The notes under the pieces are model-generated. The model saw only the letters and a list, made by a program, of their open reading frames with translations. It made no database searches and had not been told where the DNA came from. Of a DNA stretch of 64,000 nt, positions 21,419 to 34,000 are shown piece after piece. The DNA lies in contig NC_058189.1 of NCBI RefSeq assembly GCF_907165205.1, positions 40,760,270 to 40,824,269 of the forward strand. The letters run 5' to 3'. The stretch is from Coccinella septempunctata. Lineage: Eukaryota; Arthropoda; Insecta; Coleoptera; Coccinellidae. Every line of letters starts with the position of its first letter. The stretch's first letter is position 1. Both the position numbers and the translations under genes were made by a program.

Positions 21419-22701
21419 ATGTGTAGGAATTAGATCCTATAGGAACATGATCCCATGCTTTCAGTTCCCATAGGAAATCATAATTTGACGTGATACCTAT
21501 TCTCGAATTCGATGGAATAGTTTTTCCCATAGGATTGACAGAGTGAGGTTTGTCGATGATAGTGTCTTGTCCTTTAACGAATACACCAATGAAAAAGATG
21601 TAAATTATGTTGGTAATATGTAACATATTCTGTGGTATGTAGTTCTGAGGTTATATTATTTTGACATTGAACTCAATGAATGAAAACTTCAATACTTCAA
21701 TATTGTGTTCAAAGTGTTTTGATATATTTTTATTACTACTTGTTCATAATACATAAGACAGCGAAGAAAGATGGATAGAAACGGAAATAAAAGAGATCGA
21801 AGAGGGGCCAGTATCAGTAAGGAGTAGAAAAAACTTCTGATTGAAATAATGCAGGCTTCTGAGGACTTGGGAGACTTAGGTCATTGGCGAAGAAAAGGCA
21901 TATACTAAATAATTATATATGTACATATATTATTAAGTCAGCATTAATTTTTCAGATTAGTTTGTTGAAATGTTATTTCTTGTTGAGTTTAATTATTTAT
22001 TATTCAGATTCTTGTTTTATTGTCACATAGCCTGTTCGTTAATTGTTGTATAATAATTTCGTTTACAATGACAATATACGCTGAATTTTCTCTACTGTTT
22101 GTTTTGTTCTCAAACATATAAAAGAATATTTCATGATAAGGGGTAAATAATCATAAAATGTGATAAAAAGAATATGTTCTATATCAAACTGTAACATCCA
22201 AATTCAGTGGAAATACTTCCGAAATGGTCGTTAGGGCGAGATGATTACTTTTCCTCGCGTCTCATTTTGGAGATCCCTGAGTTGAAAGTGTCTTTGAATA
22301 TTTTCTGTTGTCGACGTTTGTGAAGAAAATATTTCGAAAATGTTTGGTGATTGTTATGATAATCAGATATTGTGACGGAGTTTGCAACGCAGCTCGTTCC
22401 ATGTGTAGATGGCGACCAGCCAGGCACATTTCAAAAAATTCAATGAATGAATATGTTCCTAATCTTGAATTCCGAAAAATATTGATTCGCGAAACTGTCG
22501 AAATAAGAACATAAACGTCAAACGACCCTGTAACGTCAAATTTTCCCACTGGAAACAGCTCATTCCCATAGAAAAAACCATAGGAAGCAGTTCCTCTGAA
22601 ATGTAAAGGAATATATTCCCATACTTCAGTTCGAGAATACAGAATTTGAAAATTCCATGGGAAATGTCATTTTTTTCCTATAGGATTACATTCCTACACA
22701 T
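21419..22701. mobile_element. TIR element with ATGTGTAGGAAT ends
   Basis: ATGTGTAGGAATTAGATCCT at 21419 is matched by its inverse ending at 22701, with about three mismatches over 27 bp including ATCCTATAGGAA. The interior repeats TTCCCATAGG-like words near both ends. No transposase is visible. The 95-codon minus-strand ORF at 21339-21626 crosses the left end and begins with a signal-peptide-like stretch, but crossing the repeat end argues that it is chance. Confidence 0.5.
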
Positions 22702-23615
22702 TCGAGAATCGGGTGGAGTTTGCATTCTTAGAAAAGTTTCCTTCTATTACAAACGCGTCGAAATAAAAGTTCAATATCGAGTGGGGCCTCCTTTAAGTCT
22801 TCCTAGTGCTCTTCCTCTATTCGGCATTGTGCCAATGGTGCCGCAAAGAGAACAATAATAGGTTGTCCTGACGATGGTAAATTAGCTATTTCAATTCAGA
22901 TCGTAACACTTGTTGATATTCATGTAGGCGAGTCGTATGCATCTGAATTTAATTCTTATCAATAACAGGTTCTACCACAGGAAGAAAAATTTTCTATATA
23001 CCATCGGCCCTGTTCTCGTCACACCAATATCTGCCCATCAGACTGACGAAATTTGGACCGTGAAAAGGCAGGATCTCAATCAATGTGTGTAGTTTCTAGG
23101 TCCTTTATGACGGTTGTAGGCCTTGCTGTTCTACCCCCGTGAGTATAGTTCCACTAGTACAATAGCGATTCGATTTACTAACCAAACCTTGCGCAACCCG
23201 GAGACGGTTAGCCACTTCTTGTTAAGCTAAAACTTTGTTAAACCAACACACTTATCATTCAAGACGGACAATTCGTGACAATTTATTTACACTGCACAAC
23301 ACAAGATGAGGTGATTAGCTCATTATTGCACTTACGGAACACAAGGAAAATATCACACACCTATAAGAAATGAGTTTGTTGTGATTTCTTATAATTAAGC
23401 CATTGAAAGTCATGGGGACCATGATTTGTGTGTGAACTGTGTACTATGTACGCATAATGTGCCTCTCCACTTGGCAAGTACAGCAATACTGAAAATTTGA
23501 TTCAAGTGCAGGAGGTAAGCTCTCCGTCAAATAATATCCACTTCGATTTTTGAGCAATGCATATTATGTATCATATGTTGGTTCTCCATTGATACTGCTG
23601 GATCCAAGTGTCAAC
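22702..23615. other. Intergenic, downstream of Svil
   Basis: No coding region or strong repeat seen. It lies between a TIR element and the inferred 3' end of the Svil transcript. Confidence 0.4.
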
Positions 23616-24832
23616 ACATATTTGTTATTCATAAAGTTTATTAAAATAACCATTAATTTATTACAAAACAAAATATCTATCAATATACATTTTTTCCGTT
23701 TATTAGTGATAGAAAAGCTAATTTGAAAACTTCAATATTTTACAAATTAATACAAGATACACATTATACATATCAGTATTAGGTCACTCAACAAATTATT
23801 GTACAAAATTTGCATAAAATCATGAAAAAATATAATCAGTGCCACAAGAATTTACAGGGACTAGATAGTGTTGGCAAGTGCATCTTCCGATATCTTTCTG
23901 AATTGAATATTTAAGGCACCTTTTCCTTAGAATAGAAAACGATTCTTCTGGCGCATAGTTATTAGAATGCTAAGTATAAATCTTGAACAAATGGGTAAGG
24001 TAATAAGCATATTCGGTGATTAATGAATGCTATTCATAAATTTAAAAGTATATAATATCATGTAAATTTTTTGGTATACTATTATCATTCTATAATATTT
24101 CACTATAGAAGAAATAGCAACAGGTCACAAATTTCAAACATAAGAATCAATTAGTGTTCAGATCAGTTAATTAAAACATCAGTGATCTTTTATTTGGTAT
24201 CTTTCATACGGTATAGACAATATTTCACCTCATGTTGTCTTTCTTCATGTTTGGAATAATCCAAATGCACTTGAAGCATTATATAATTTTTCGAATAATT
24301 GAAAAAAAAATAATAAAAGTTGCGTGCAAGGTTATAAGAAACATAAAGATGAAAGAGAATCCTAATTTTGTTATATTTAGCATTCCTAACACGTTATCTG
24401 AGTGAAATTCGGATAATGTTGACATCTCACGCAGCATACAATGATTTTCAATATCAAAAAATTGAAGACGAATTTTTATACATGTTCGCTGTAAATATGT
24501 GGCAAATCACAGACACAATATAATTCATTAAATATCTACATAAAACCTAGAACATGATGTAAGTACCGTAAGCCTTGAACGCAAATCGAAAAGTGGCAGT
24601 TTTGAGATGAAGTATTTGAGAGTAAAATCAAAACTTCCGCTATAAACACGACTAAAACAATGGGTTATGTTAAAAAAGAAGATCTATTCGCATTCTACAT
24701 GGAAAAAGATTTATAAGTGGGTATCAGAGAACTTTGACATTATATGACTGAGTGATATGGTAAGTTGCTGGACAATTATGTACGGATCATAAATGACTAA
24801 CCCACCGTGATTCAAGGCAAATTTGGGTAAAA
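23616..24832 (-). other. Svil: Probable Svil 3' UTR
   Basis: Runs from the stop codon of the headpiece exon to two AATAAA signals on the minus strand (TTTATT on plus at 23657-23662 and 23637-23642). The stretch is AT-rich, without ORFs or obvious repeats. The transcript end is inferred from the signals only; cleavage would fall about 10-30 bases beyond them. Confidence 0.5.
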
Positions 24833-25075
24833 TCAGAAAAGTCCCTTTTCCTTCTTAAGGGACGTTTGCTTCCATAATGGTAACTTTTGGAATTCCTCCT
24901 TGGAAATTGATAAAGCAGTTTCGAAGTCGTCTGATGACAAATAGTGTTCTAGATGGGTGGGATCGACACCCTCTGGTAAGGGCCTCTGAAGAAGTTCAGC
25001 TAAAGTGAATTCAGTTCTAGATAAGAGTGCCAGCTCATGTTCTAAATTCTTCTTTTCTGAGGGTTTTCTTCCTTC
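24833..25075 (-). CDS. Svil: Svil exon H, villin headpiece and stop
   Basis: 80 residues and a TGA. Begins EGRKPSEKKNLEHELA, then LPEGVDPTHLEHYLSSDDF, and ends LPLWKQTSLKKEKGLF. The C-terminal three-helix subdomain has the hydrophobic-cap Trp (LPLW), the Lys cluster and the terminal Phe of actin-binding headpieces. Acceptor ATTTTTCAG at the right border. Confidence 0.92.
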   Translation of the reverse strand, partial: EGRKPSEKKNLEHELALLSRTEFTLAELLQRPLPEGVDPTHLEHYLSSDDFETALSISKEEFQKLPLWKQTSLKKEKGLF

Positions 25076-28000
25076 CTGAAAAATATAGAGAATCTCGTTC
25101 AATAATGGTAATTTAGTACTCTAATACTATTTGAGGTAATGAGAACCTCGTTTATTTTCAGAATAATTTATTTAAGCTTGGATTGTTTATTACCAATGTG
25201 AAATTTCTCTCCAAAAACAAAATGGCCATTTCTCCTCATTCAGGTCCTTCGGAACAAAAAATAAGCTGTCGATATTATGGCAAGAAACGTCGCAAATTTC
25301 ACACACATAATCCAAAAGAAGAGATTCTCAAACGCGAACCCTCCTGATTAATAAATAATCCTGGAAGACCTAATAGGGAAGCTATTGGAGGCTTTGAATA
25401 TTTTTTTTTCACCATGGACGCTTAAATTTCGCATATATTCATCACATTATATGATATGGACGGTTGGAGTTTTGTTCGAAAAAGTGACACGAGCTATTCA
25501 TACGGTTATCTGTGTATTTATCGGTATTTATTTATTTATTCATTTATTTAATCATACGGCAAAGCCATTTTTACAATTACGGAAAATATTTTATAATAAC
25601 AAGTCTATATAAGAAAAAAAAAACAAACAAAAAGTATTTACACCCGTAACAGTATAAGCCCTCATCTATAAAATTGAATTTTCCACTATTTCATACTTTC
25701 CAAAATTAATTTTGGGCAATAGGTAAGATCAGATTTGAGATGTTGAAGAACTGGTTAGAGCTTGGGATTCGAAGTATTTCTTCAAAGTGAATACAGATAT
25801 TGCGAAAACATCAGCCTGACATTCGTTTGTCAGCCGAAGTGCTATTGATAAGGGACTGTGAAAACTATTATATAATTGTTTGAGGCAAAGCTTATGTGGA
25901 AAACCTCTCGAGTTCTAAGTAGCGCCGGTCTACAATTGAAGTTCAATCTGCTCATCAAATATCTGCAGTCAATGAGGTTATTCACCAGTTTGAAAATGAG
26001 CATAATGCTGAAATTATCTCTTCTGAAATCTAACGATCGCAGTCCAATTAACTCTTGATTATAATTTTCGGATGATAATGACAACTCAGTTGTGTAAGAA
26101 ATCCACTTCAAAAATTTCCTCTGCACACGCTCAATGCATTGCCTATGAATGTTCTAGTATGGCGACCATACCACTGCTGAATATTTTAATATACTTCTTA
26201 CGTTTGAGCAGTAAACTGTTTTCATTGTATCCTGATTTTTGAAGTGTTGCATTGATCTTTTAATAAACAGACCATTAGATCACGGAAAACTCAATCGATC
26301 CTTCATAAACCATTTCAAAATAATAGTTCCGGTTCACAAAAAATACTCACCGCTAAATTGAGTTCGGCAACATCTTCCTTGCTTTCCCAAAAGGGAAATA
26401 GGTTTTTAAATTCCTCAGTCTCAAACCCAGCCCATACCAACTCCGCTTTCAATTCAACATCTTCGCCATGTCTTGCTCTCCAATAATTCACAGCAGTTCC
26501 CATAGCCGCCCTTCGTTCTGACTGCCATCGGATGATACCAGAGCCTGTCTGATCAGTTGTGTTGATACCACCTTCTTCTACTTTAGGCCACCATCCTTGC
26601 CATAACCACAATTCGTGTCCGTTGTCAATCAGGAAGAGGGCTAGAATAAAAAGGAGTATTTATTCCCAAGCTTATTGACGAAGTGCTCATCAAAGCAAAA
26701 TAGTTTCTCAGTGGTTTGGTCAGAAGCTAGCGTGTTTTGTATTTTACTTTGCATTATCGCACATTAAAGACGAAAATAGTCTTCAAACTTATTCTATTTA
26801 ATTCATGAAAAGTATGCTTTCGAATGTCAGAAAAAATGTAGTTGTGTTTCTAAATGTTATTGCAATTATGAATTATTTTTACTGTGTTATTAAGATCTAT
26901 TGTCGTTAAAAAGTTGAACAGCATGTTTTTCCCACAGCAAAAGCTTTCCAAGGAATACTTAGTCCTATCACTATATTTCTATCCTTATTGTATGTCCCAA
27001 TAGTTATGAATCACCAAGTATAGGTATTATCATTGAATGCTAACTAACAATGTTTCCTCGAAAATAATGAGTTCCCTAGGAAATGAAGGGTTGCGTTGCT
27101 TCAAAGATGACGTCTTGACGACAGAGATAAACAAACGAAATATTGAAGTGGTATTTTTTAAATAGAAATGCACCTAGAACTAAAATTTCCACGGATTCCT
27201 CATAGCTACAGAGTGATGAAATCCGGAACCCACCATAACTTTTCATTCAGGTTCATCAAAAAATGTAGATATGTATTGAAATGACGATTTTTTTCTGGAA
27301 GTTTAATTGCATTTTAACTGTGTCCGTAAAACAATAAATTAGATTCTTTGGTCTGTTTTTGAACATGGTGGTCAAACACCAACGATATTACAAAACGTCG
27401 ATGCTAGGCAACGAGAGAAGGTCATATGGAGACTTCTGGTTGGTTGTTCAAAAACAGAGCAAAGGACATATTTTATTTTTATGGAAACGAAACCATTTAT
27501 ATGATAAAAACTCAAGAAACAATAAAGTTTTCAGATGAATTTGTCTATTCAATGCATAATTTTTAATGAGGATAAGAATTTATTTATTTATTTATTTAGA
27601 GAATTGGGCATACAAATAGGTGTGAAACCCAGAAAGAACCCAGGAGAACCTGAAATAAATTTTAATTAAAAAAAAAAATTTTAATGCATCATGACTTTGC
27701 AACTTAATTGATTATGAGTATGAAAAATATAATAACTATAAAAACAAGACCGAACTCATAGTACTCTTAACTAATGTCACCACGCAAGTACCGAAATAAT
27801 TTAAATGTTCTCAAATATACCGTTATAATTTCGGCCAAATTTATGTAGTCTTGAGTCGGAAAGAGCCTTAAGCGATATCCGCCAGATGGCACTCAAATTC
27901 CGATGAAAGTCCACACAACATATTTTTGAAAATATTTGGAAATTATTGATTGTTGAAGGTCACTTTGGAATATTTATCATCATTTGGTACTCACCAGGTT

Positions 28001-31000
28001 GACTCGCAGAATATAGTTGTTCCTGTAAAACAGGAAATGGTGTCACGTGCTCACTTCTATGAGGACAGCATATCTCTGTAACAGCGAAGGTACCACTAGT
28101 ACTGCTGAATGAGAAAAACCTGGGCGTGAAATCGAAGGTTTTTTTACTGCTCAAAAGCGACACGTATGAGTTTTTGGTAATTCCCATAATCTGTCTGAAC
28201 TCGGGATCTTCTTCTCCCTCTTCGATTTCTTTCTGGTCAGATCCATAATCCAAATTTAGTTCTTTGGGTTTCTCTCTGACGAGGTGTTCTGCTGATCTCT
28301 TGGCGGCTTTTCTCGTTCTCTGACTGGATTTACAACCGTGCCAAATTGTAATTTTATTTTTTTCGGAATTGACTAATACTAAAGAAGATCGGCTTCGGAG
28401 TTGATGTGCGTTGCAGGAAACTTCAATTAGGTGCGCTTCTTTTTCTACTTCGCCTGTAAGAAACGAAATTATTCGAGATAATAAGAGACTGGGAGAATAC
28501 GATCCATTTTCAGTTGCAATTTTGCTGCATTATTTGCTCTAAATTTCAGTATTTTTTCAGGTTGAATATTTTTTTAAGTATTTTTTAGGTTTTTCGGGGA
28601 CAAGCAGCCCCTCTAATAAAGGGTGTTAGTAATCTGGGCTCAGCACAGTGAAGCTATGTACTTTCAGTCGAAGTCATGGTCACTGTTTTCTAGCGGTCCC
28701 GAAAAACTACAAGAGTTTTGGAAGCACGAATCCCAAATAAAACTTCTATATCTCTAAATTAGACATAGTTACATATTTTATTTCAATGATTAAAACCCAG
28801 AAAATGAGAAGTTATATTTTATAACCAGAAATTAATCGTAATTTGGTGCAGAGAATTTGCATGTGGAGGTATGAACTTTCTCCCTACAGTATTATTAGAC
28901 CTCCACAGCTTACTGCTTACCGAATATTCCCATCGTTAGATAACTGATCTACTAGCAATTAACCTTGGGTAAAATGTCAACGATTTTTGAATTATTGGGA
29001 CTTTTATAAAAAAATTGGTGGAAAAGGGAGGTAATACTTTTTTGAATATTTCCGCTGGGGACGTTTTTATTCTACATTTCTTTACCATTTTCAATTATGT
29101 AGTATTATAACAGTATTTGCTGTTTGGACCGAAAATGTACAGGCTGTTAATCATCAAGCTCTACAAATTGAATTGATCAAAATTCAAGATTTTCAAATTA
29201 CTACCTATGTTTTTCACTATTTCAGTCGATTCTACGTGACAAAGGGTTACCAAATAAACCCTACAGCTAAACAGAAAACTTTCAGAGTTGTGACCTCTTA
29301 TAAAGAATTTTGACATTTTGTGAATTCTCTCTGCTAAATTGTTTGTCGGGAATCCAGGAATAATTCAAGAAATCTAAAAATGATTTCCGAACATCAAACT
29401 TCAGTTTCCTTCTATGGTTTCCGGAATTGATCAATCAGTTCGGAATTGTTGTTCTTCCTTATTCCAAGTTTTTCCTTGATGATTTTTGAAGTTTCTTTTT
29501 ATGTAAAGGGTCTACCCAGATAACCCTTTTCATTTTGTACGTAGAATCCACTAAAATAAAAGGAAATACCTTACGGTGCAAGTATACTGAGTATGATTCA
29601 AAAAAAGAAAATAAGTAGACTTTTTCCGGTATAACCTTAAGCTGTGGAGCTGTAAAATATTTAAGGGAGAAAGATTCATTGTCGAAGATCGCAACTTAAT
29701 TATGATTAGTTCTATATAAATGTTCAATAGAATAGCCACCGTGGTACACCCTTTATACTCCATTCAATTAGTGATATCGAATAAGTAGGCCTTGAAATTC
29801 CCGGCGCAACTTTATATATGGTTAAAATATTCAAAATATCTTTAATTAGTAGGGCTATCACCAACATATATTCGATTTTTCACAACCGACCGCTATTATT
29901 TTTAATCTATAAATTACATACTACGTCAATAAAACGAGAAACTGAATTGAATGATTTTCACTAGGATTGGTTATTTGATCATTACACTTGATCCATTTAT
30001 CAGAATAACAACTTCAAGTATAGAATAAGTACACTTTCACCCACCTGGAGTTGCTATTGTGACAACGAAAAACATGCAGTGGTTAAAATAACTCATCATG
30101 GTAAAATTTATGTAATTCAGGTTTTCTTTTTATTGGTGTATTATATAATGTATAGGTATTATAAAAAGAGTAGAACTGAATAAAATTGTACTTTTACCTA
30201 ATTTCCAGTTAAACTCACCTCTTGTGATGAATAATCTGGTAGATTTGCTCGTCTGTCTTAAACTGGCCATCTTTCCTCTATAAATCACCATCTTTCCGTT
30301 AAAGAGTCGTAGGAAGGCGGCAGGTTCGTTTCCCTGCGTAACCCTTATCTGAGGAGCGCTCTCGTTATCCAACTCAATGGTTAAGAGAGCAGCCAAACCC
30401 TTCTCGTTCACGGAAGAATTGCAACCTTGCCAATAAAAGAAGACTGAGACATCTCTACCAACCTGTAGATGTTTAGACGGTTTCCCGCTCAACTCCCGTC
30501 CCTTCACAGTAATCCTGAATTTCCATTTGACTATATAACTATCTCCGTCATAAAACTGACCGAGAGAATCTTCAGGTAACAGCTCGTAAGTATTCTCCAT
30601 CACTCTCCACATCGTTATCTGAGATGTATCGAACTCGAATAGCCTATTTCTTTCTTCATCATAATAAGTATCACCTCTTCCAATATGGTTACCTTCAATG
30701 ATGATATCGGGAGAAGGGCTACAACCCTTCAACATATCGTCCATATTTAATGGTTCTATCACGTTTGTACTATCTGCATGTTTGCCGTTCATATCTTGCT
30801 TCACTTTTATAACTCTGGAGAAGTCGGGCCAATCCAGGAATTTCTCTTTAAACAAGATGGTTTCACCATGTTGCGTTATCTTAGAAAACAGTGTCCAATC
30901 AGGTCGGGCACTCGAATATTTACAGAGTTTCTCAGGAGTTCTATCGCCAAGCATCAGAGCAACGTTTAGTGGACATACGCTACACTCCGCATAGTTGTAT

Positions 31001-34000
31001 CCCTCATCCCACAATTCCTTCGCTAATTTCATAATGGTTTGTTTGTTTTTAGAGGAAGCATTTTTACCGCTCCAGACGTACATCTCCGTGCCGAAATCAA
31101 AGACGAAAACGGACGTCGAAGTGAGCATTTGGTATTTTGGTAAGTTACCCCAGTATTCGTCCAGAGGCACAAGTTCATCATTATCCAGAGTATAAATCAT
31201 ATTAGTTAATATTATGTTGGCTTCGTAAATTTCATCTTCGGATGGATTACCAGCGCCAGCGATGTTCCTGGCGACTGGATCACCTAGATAATTCCAAAAA
31301 TTTCGCGAATCTTCCGATGCTGTCGGTCCCAGTTTAGAATCGATTGTAACAATTTTAGACGATTTACAGCCCATATCGTTGGTCTTCTGTATGTGACTCG
31401 CTATGTCGGCTGCTCTGGCTTGTTCAATGATGTTCGAATAGGCGCCGATGAAATTATAAATTATACCATTGGTTATCAGTATGTAACAATCTCCTTCGTT
31501 TATACTGGCACCGATGGGTTCGACCAGCCTGAGTTGGACGTGCCTTCGTCCCTTGACCTGAATTAGCATTAAATCCTTATACGGAAGTAGGGTGGATGGT
31601 CCTGAATTCTTCTTTAAGGGGACCGCTTTGAAGTCTTCCTTGCTGGCGAGACCTGCTAGTGCTTCTATGGCGAAATTCGAAGAACTTTTTGCCACTGAAA
31701 AAATTGGTAATGTTAGAACTCAGAGGACAGAAAACGTAACAAAAGAAAGAGTTTCAATCTATTGGTCAAAGGTTTATGCTTACTATACCTTCAGTCTTTC
31801 CTCTTCCACCATGTCATGTGGGTCAGTTTAGTTTCAATACGATACACTCAATAGGGCGTGATTTAGAAGCGAGATATACCTAAGACCATTCCCAGAAGTC
31901 GAAAATACGCTTGCAAAAATATGATATGGAGGAGGAAGGTAAATGGAAGTATTAGGGCCAATTTCATCATGAATATAAACCGATGTTTAAATGTAACTGG
32001 CGTTAATAAAAAAAACTCTCCGATTTATGTCGATGAAGCATCTTAATTTCAGTTAAAATGGAGTGTCTCTGTGTTGTGCGGTTTCTCTACCCTCATTACT
32101 TCACTTCATAGACGAAACAGTTGTCAATGTTAGAAACAGTTTGTATGAATATGAATCTGAGTTTGAATTAAGCGAAGTTATCACCGTTTGGTGAAATTAG
32201 CCCTTAGTCAACTTTCGTTCATTTGCAACAATTATTCAGGGTGGCTCATTTTAGGAAATGCACTCAAATAAGTACTTGAGAAGAGCCTTAATCAATAAAT
32301 TATCTTTAGTAGACATTTAATCTGAACTTGTTAGTTAGATTTCAAGGTGAAGTAGGTTTTTTTGAATAGTAAATACACATTTTTCATTGCAGAATATTAA
32401 TGTTCCTGTTTAACTGAAAACATTTCGTCACATTCGTTTCATTCCATAAAATGAAGTTCTTTGGAGACATAGAGTGGAAAGATCCTGGATGGTTCAAATG
32501 AAAATTTCTTCAGGGAGACATCGAATCAGACATTCAACATGCCCTTGGAGTTAGATTTCAAAGTAATTTCATGGTCAAGTAGATTTGTTGAATAGTAGAG
32601 ATACATTTTTCTTTGAAGAATCTTATTCTTTGTTACAAATAAAGAAACATTTTGTCTCTTTCGTTGTTTTCATGAAACGAATCGTTGTTTTTTATGCTCA
32701 GAATGGTCATGATGAAAATCTCCTTCGAACAATCTATTGAGCTCATTCGAAAAAGTGAGTATTCATGGAGAAAGAAATAGCAAATCAAAAATGAATTTTT
32801 TCATTGAAACATGCGAACAAACGTTCTGAAAATGTACCAATGCATTTGTTTGCAGAGGTAACAATTTCAAAATGTGGCAGGCAGTGAGATTTTATTCTCG
32901 CGGTGTCAAAAAGTTCAGTAAATAAACAAGATTTTTTTATTGAATATTTTCATACGCAAAGAAAAATAAATGAAAAGGAATAACTTCGAAGTTCTTAATC
33001 ATGTCCATATATAGCAGGAAACCCTTCACATCTACAGATAAATTTGTTTTATGGAATAATATAAATAATATGAAATAACTACTTTATCTCTGTTCTATAA
33101 CACTTTATTAATCGAATTGTCAATGAAGTGTCCGAACTTTTTTTGAATTTCTTTCTTGTTTTTTCCTATTTCCTAATGAATATCTACTCATATATCTATA
33201 TGAGAGATGATTCCCCAATATAAGGGTCTTGTAGCGTTCCGCGAACAATTGAACAGAAGAATCATGACTGAAGAATGGAAGACTGAACCTGGTCGAAAGA
33301 CCTTCCCGGCAAGATTCGGAATCTTATTGATGTCAATACTGAAAATGGATTTGTGACGAAGAGAGTGATCCTTCACCAAAATCAACAGAGAATTTTTGCC
33401 GCAGAGATGATGTTCCTCACAATCCAATTGGAGAACAAGTTATGTACCTATGATTATTTTTTCCTTAGTTATCATCAAGTCTTCGAATCAGTTTGATGAA
33501 GGTTGCATTATTTACTTTTTCTTTCTCGTTTTCTGCTGTTTTTTTTTTGTTTCACACAAGTTCGAGATAGGGAGAGGATAAAGAAATTTTTATGTCAACG
33601 TAAAAGAAGGCCTTCAGTACTAAAAGCTTATGTAAGCAAATTTGTCATAACTACACTACTCAAGGGAAGGCAGGGTTTTTTTACTGAGTTTTCCCCCTTG
33701 TATCATCACGCTGAATTGACTAGAACCCCGTTACACAACTTCTGTTAATACTCATACATATGCCAGATTGTTCGATAACTAAAAATGTATTGCTGACATT
33801 CAAAAGAATATATATATATATGTATGAAAAATAGCAAAGCTGAGTCGACACTAAATTCCATATCTTTGAGGAAGGAAGTTCGCCGAGTCAGCTATTACCG
33901 AGGCTATTACTTCATTACTTATTTGTATATGCGTTAAATTTGCTGGAGATGGTTGAAATAAATCTTTCGGTGAATGACGTTGCCTTGTTTTCCTTTACAA

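Noticed and set aside
21339..21626. 95-codon minus-strand ORF with signal-peptide-like start
   Set aside because: It runs across the left terminal repeat of the element at 21419-22701 and has no recognised domain, so it is not supported as a gene.
33188..33427. 79-codon minus-strand ORF in Svil intron D-E
   Set aside because: It has no splice-compatible role in the phase-consistent exon chain and no domain.
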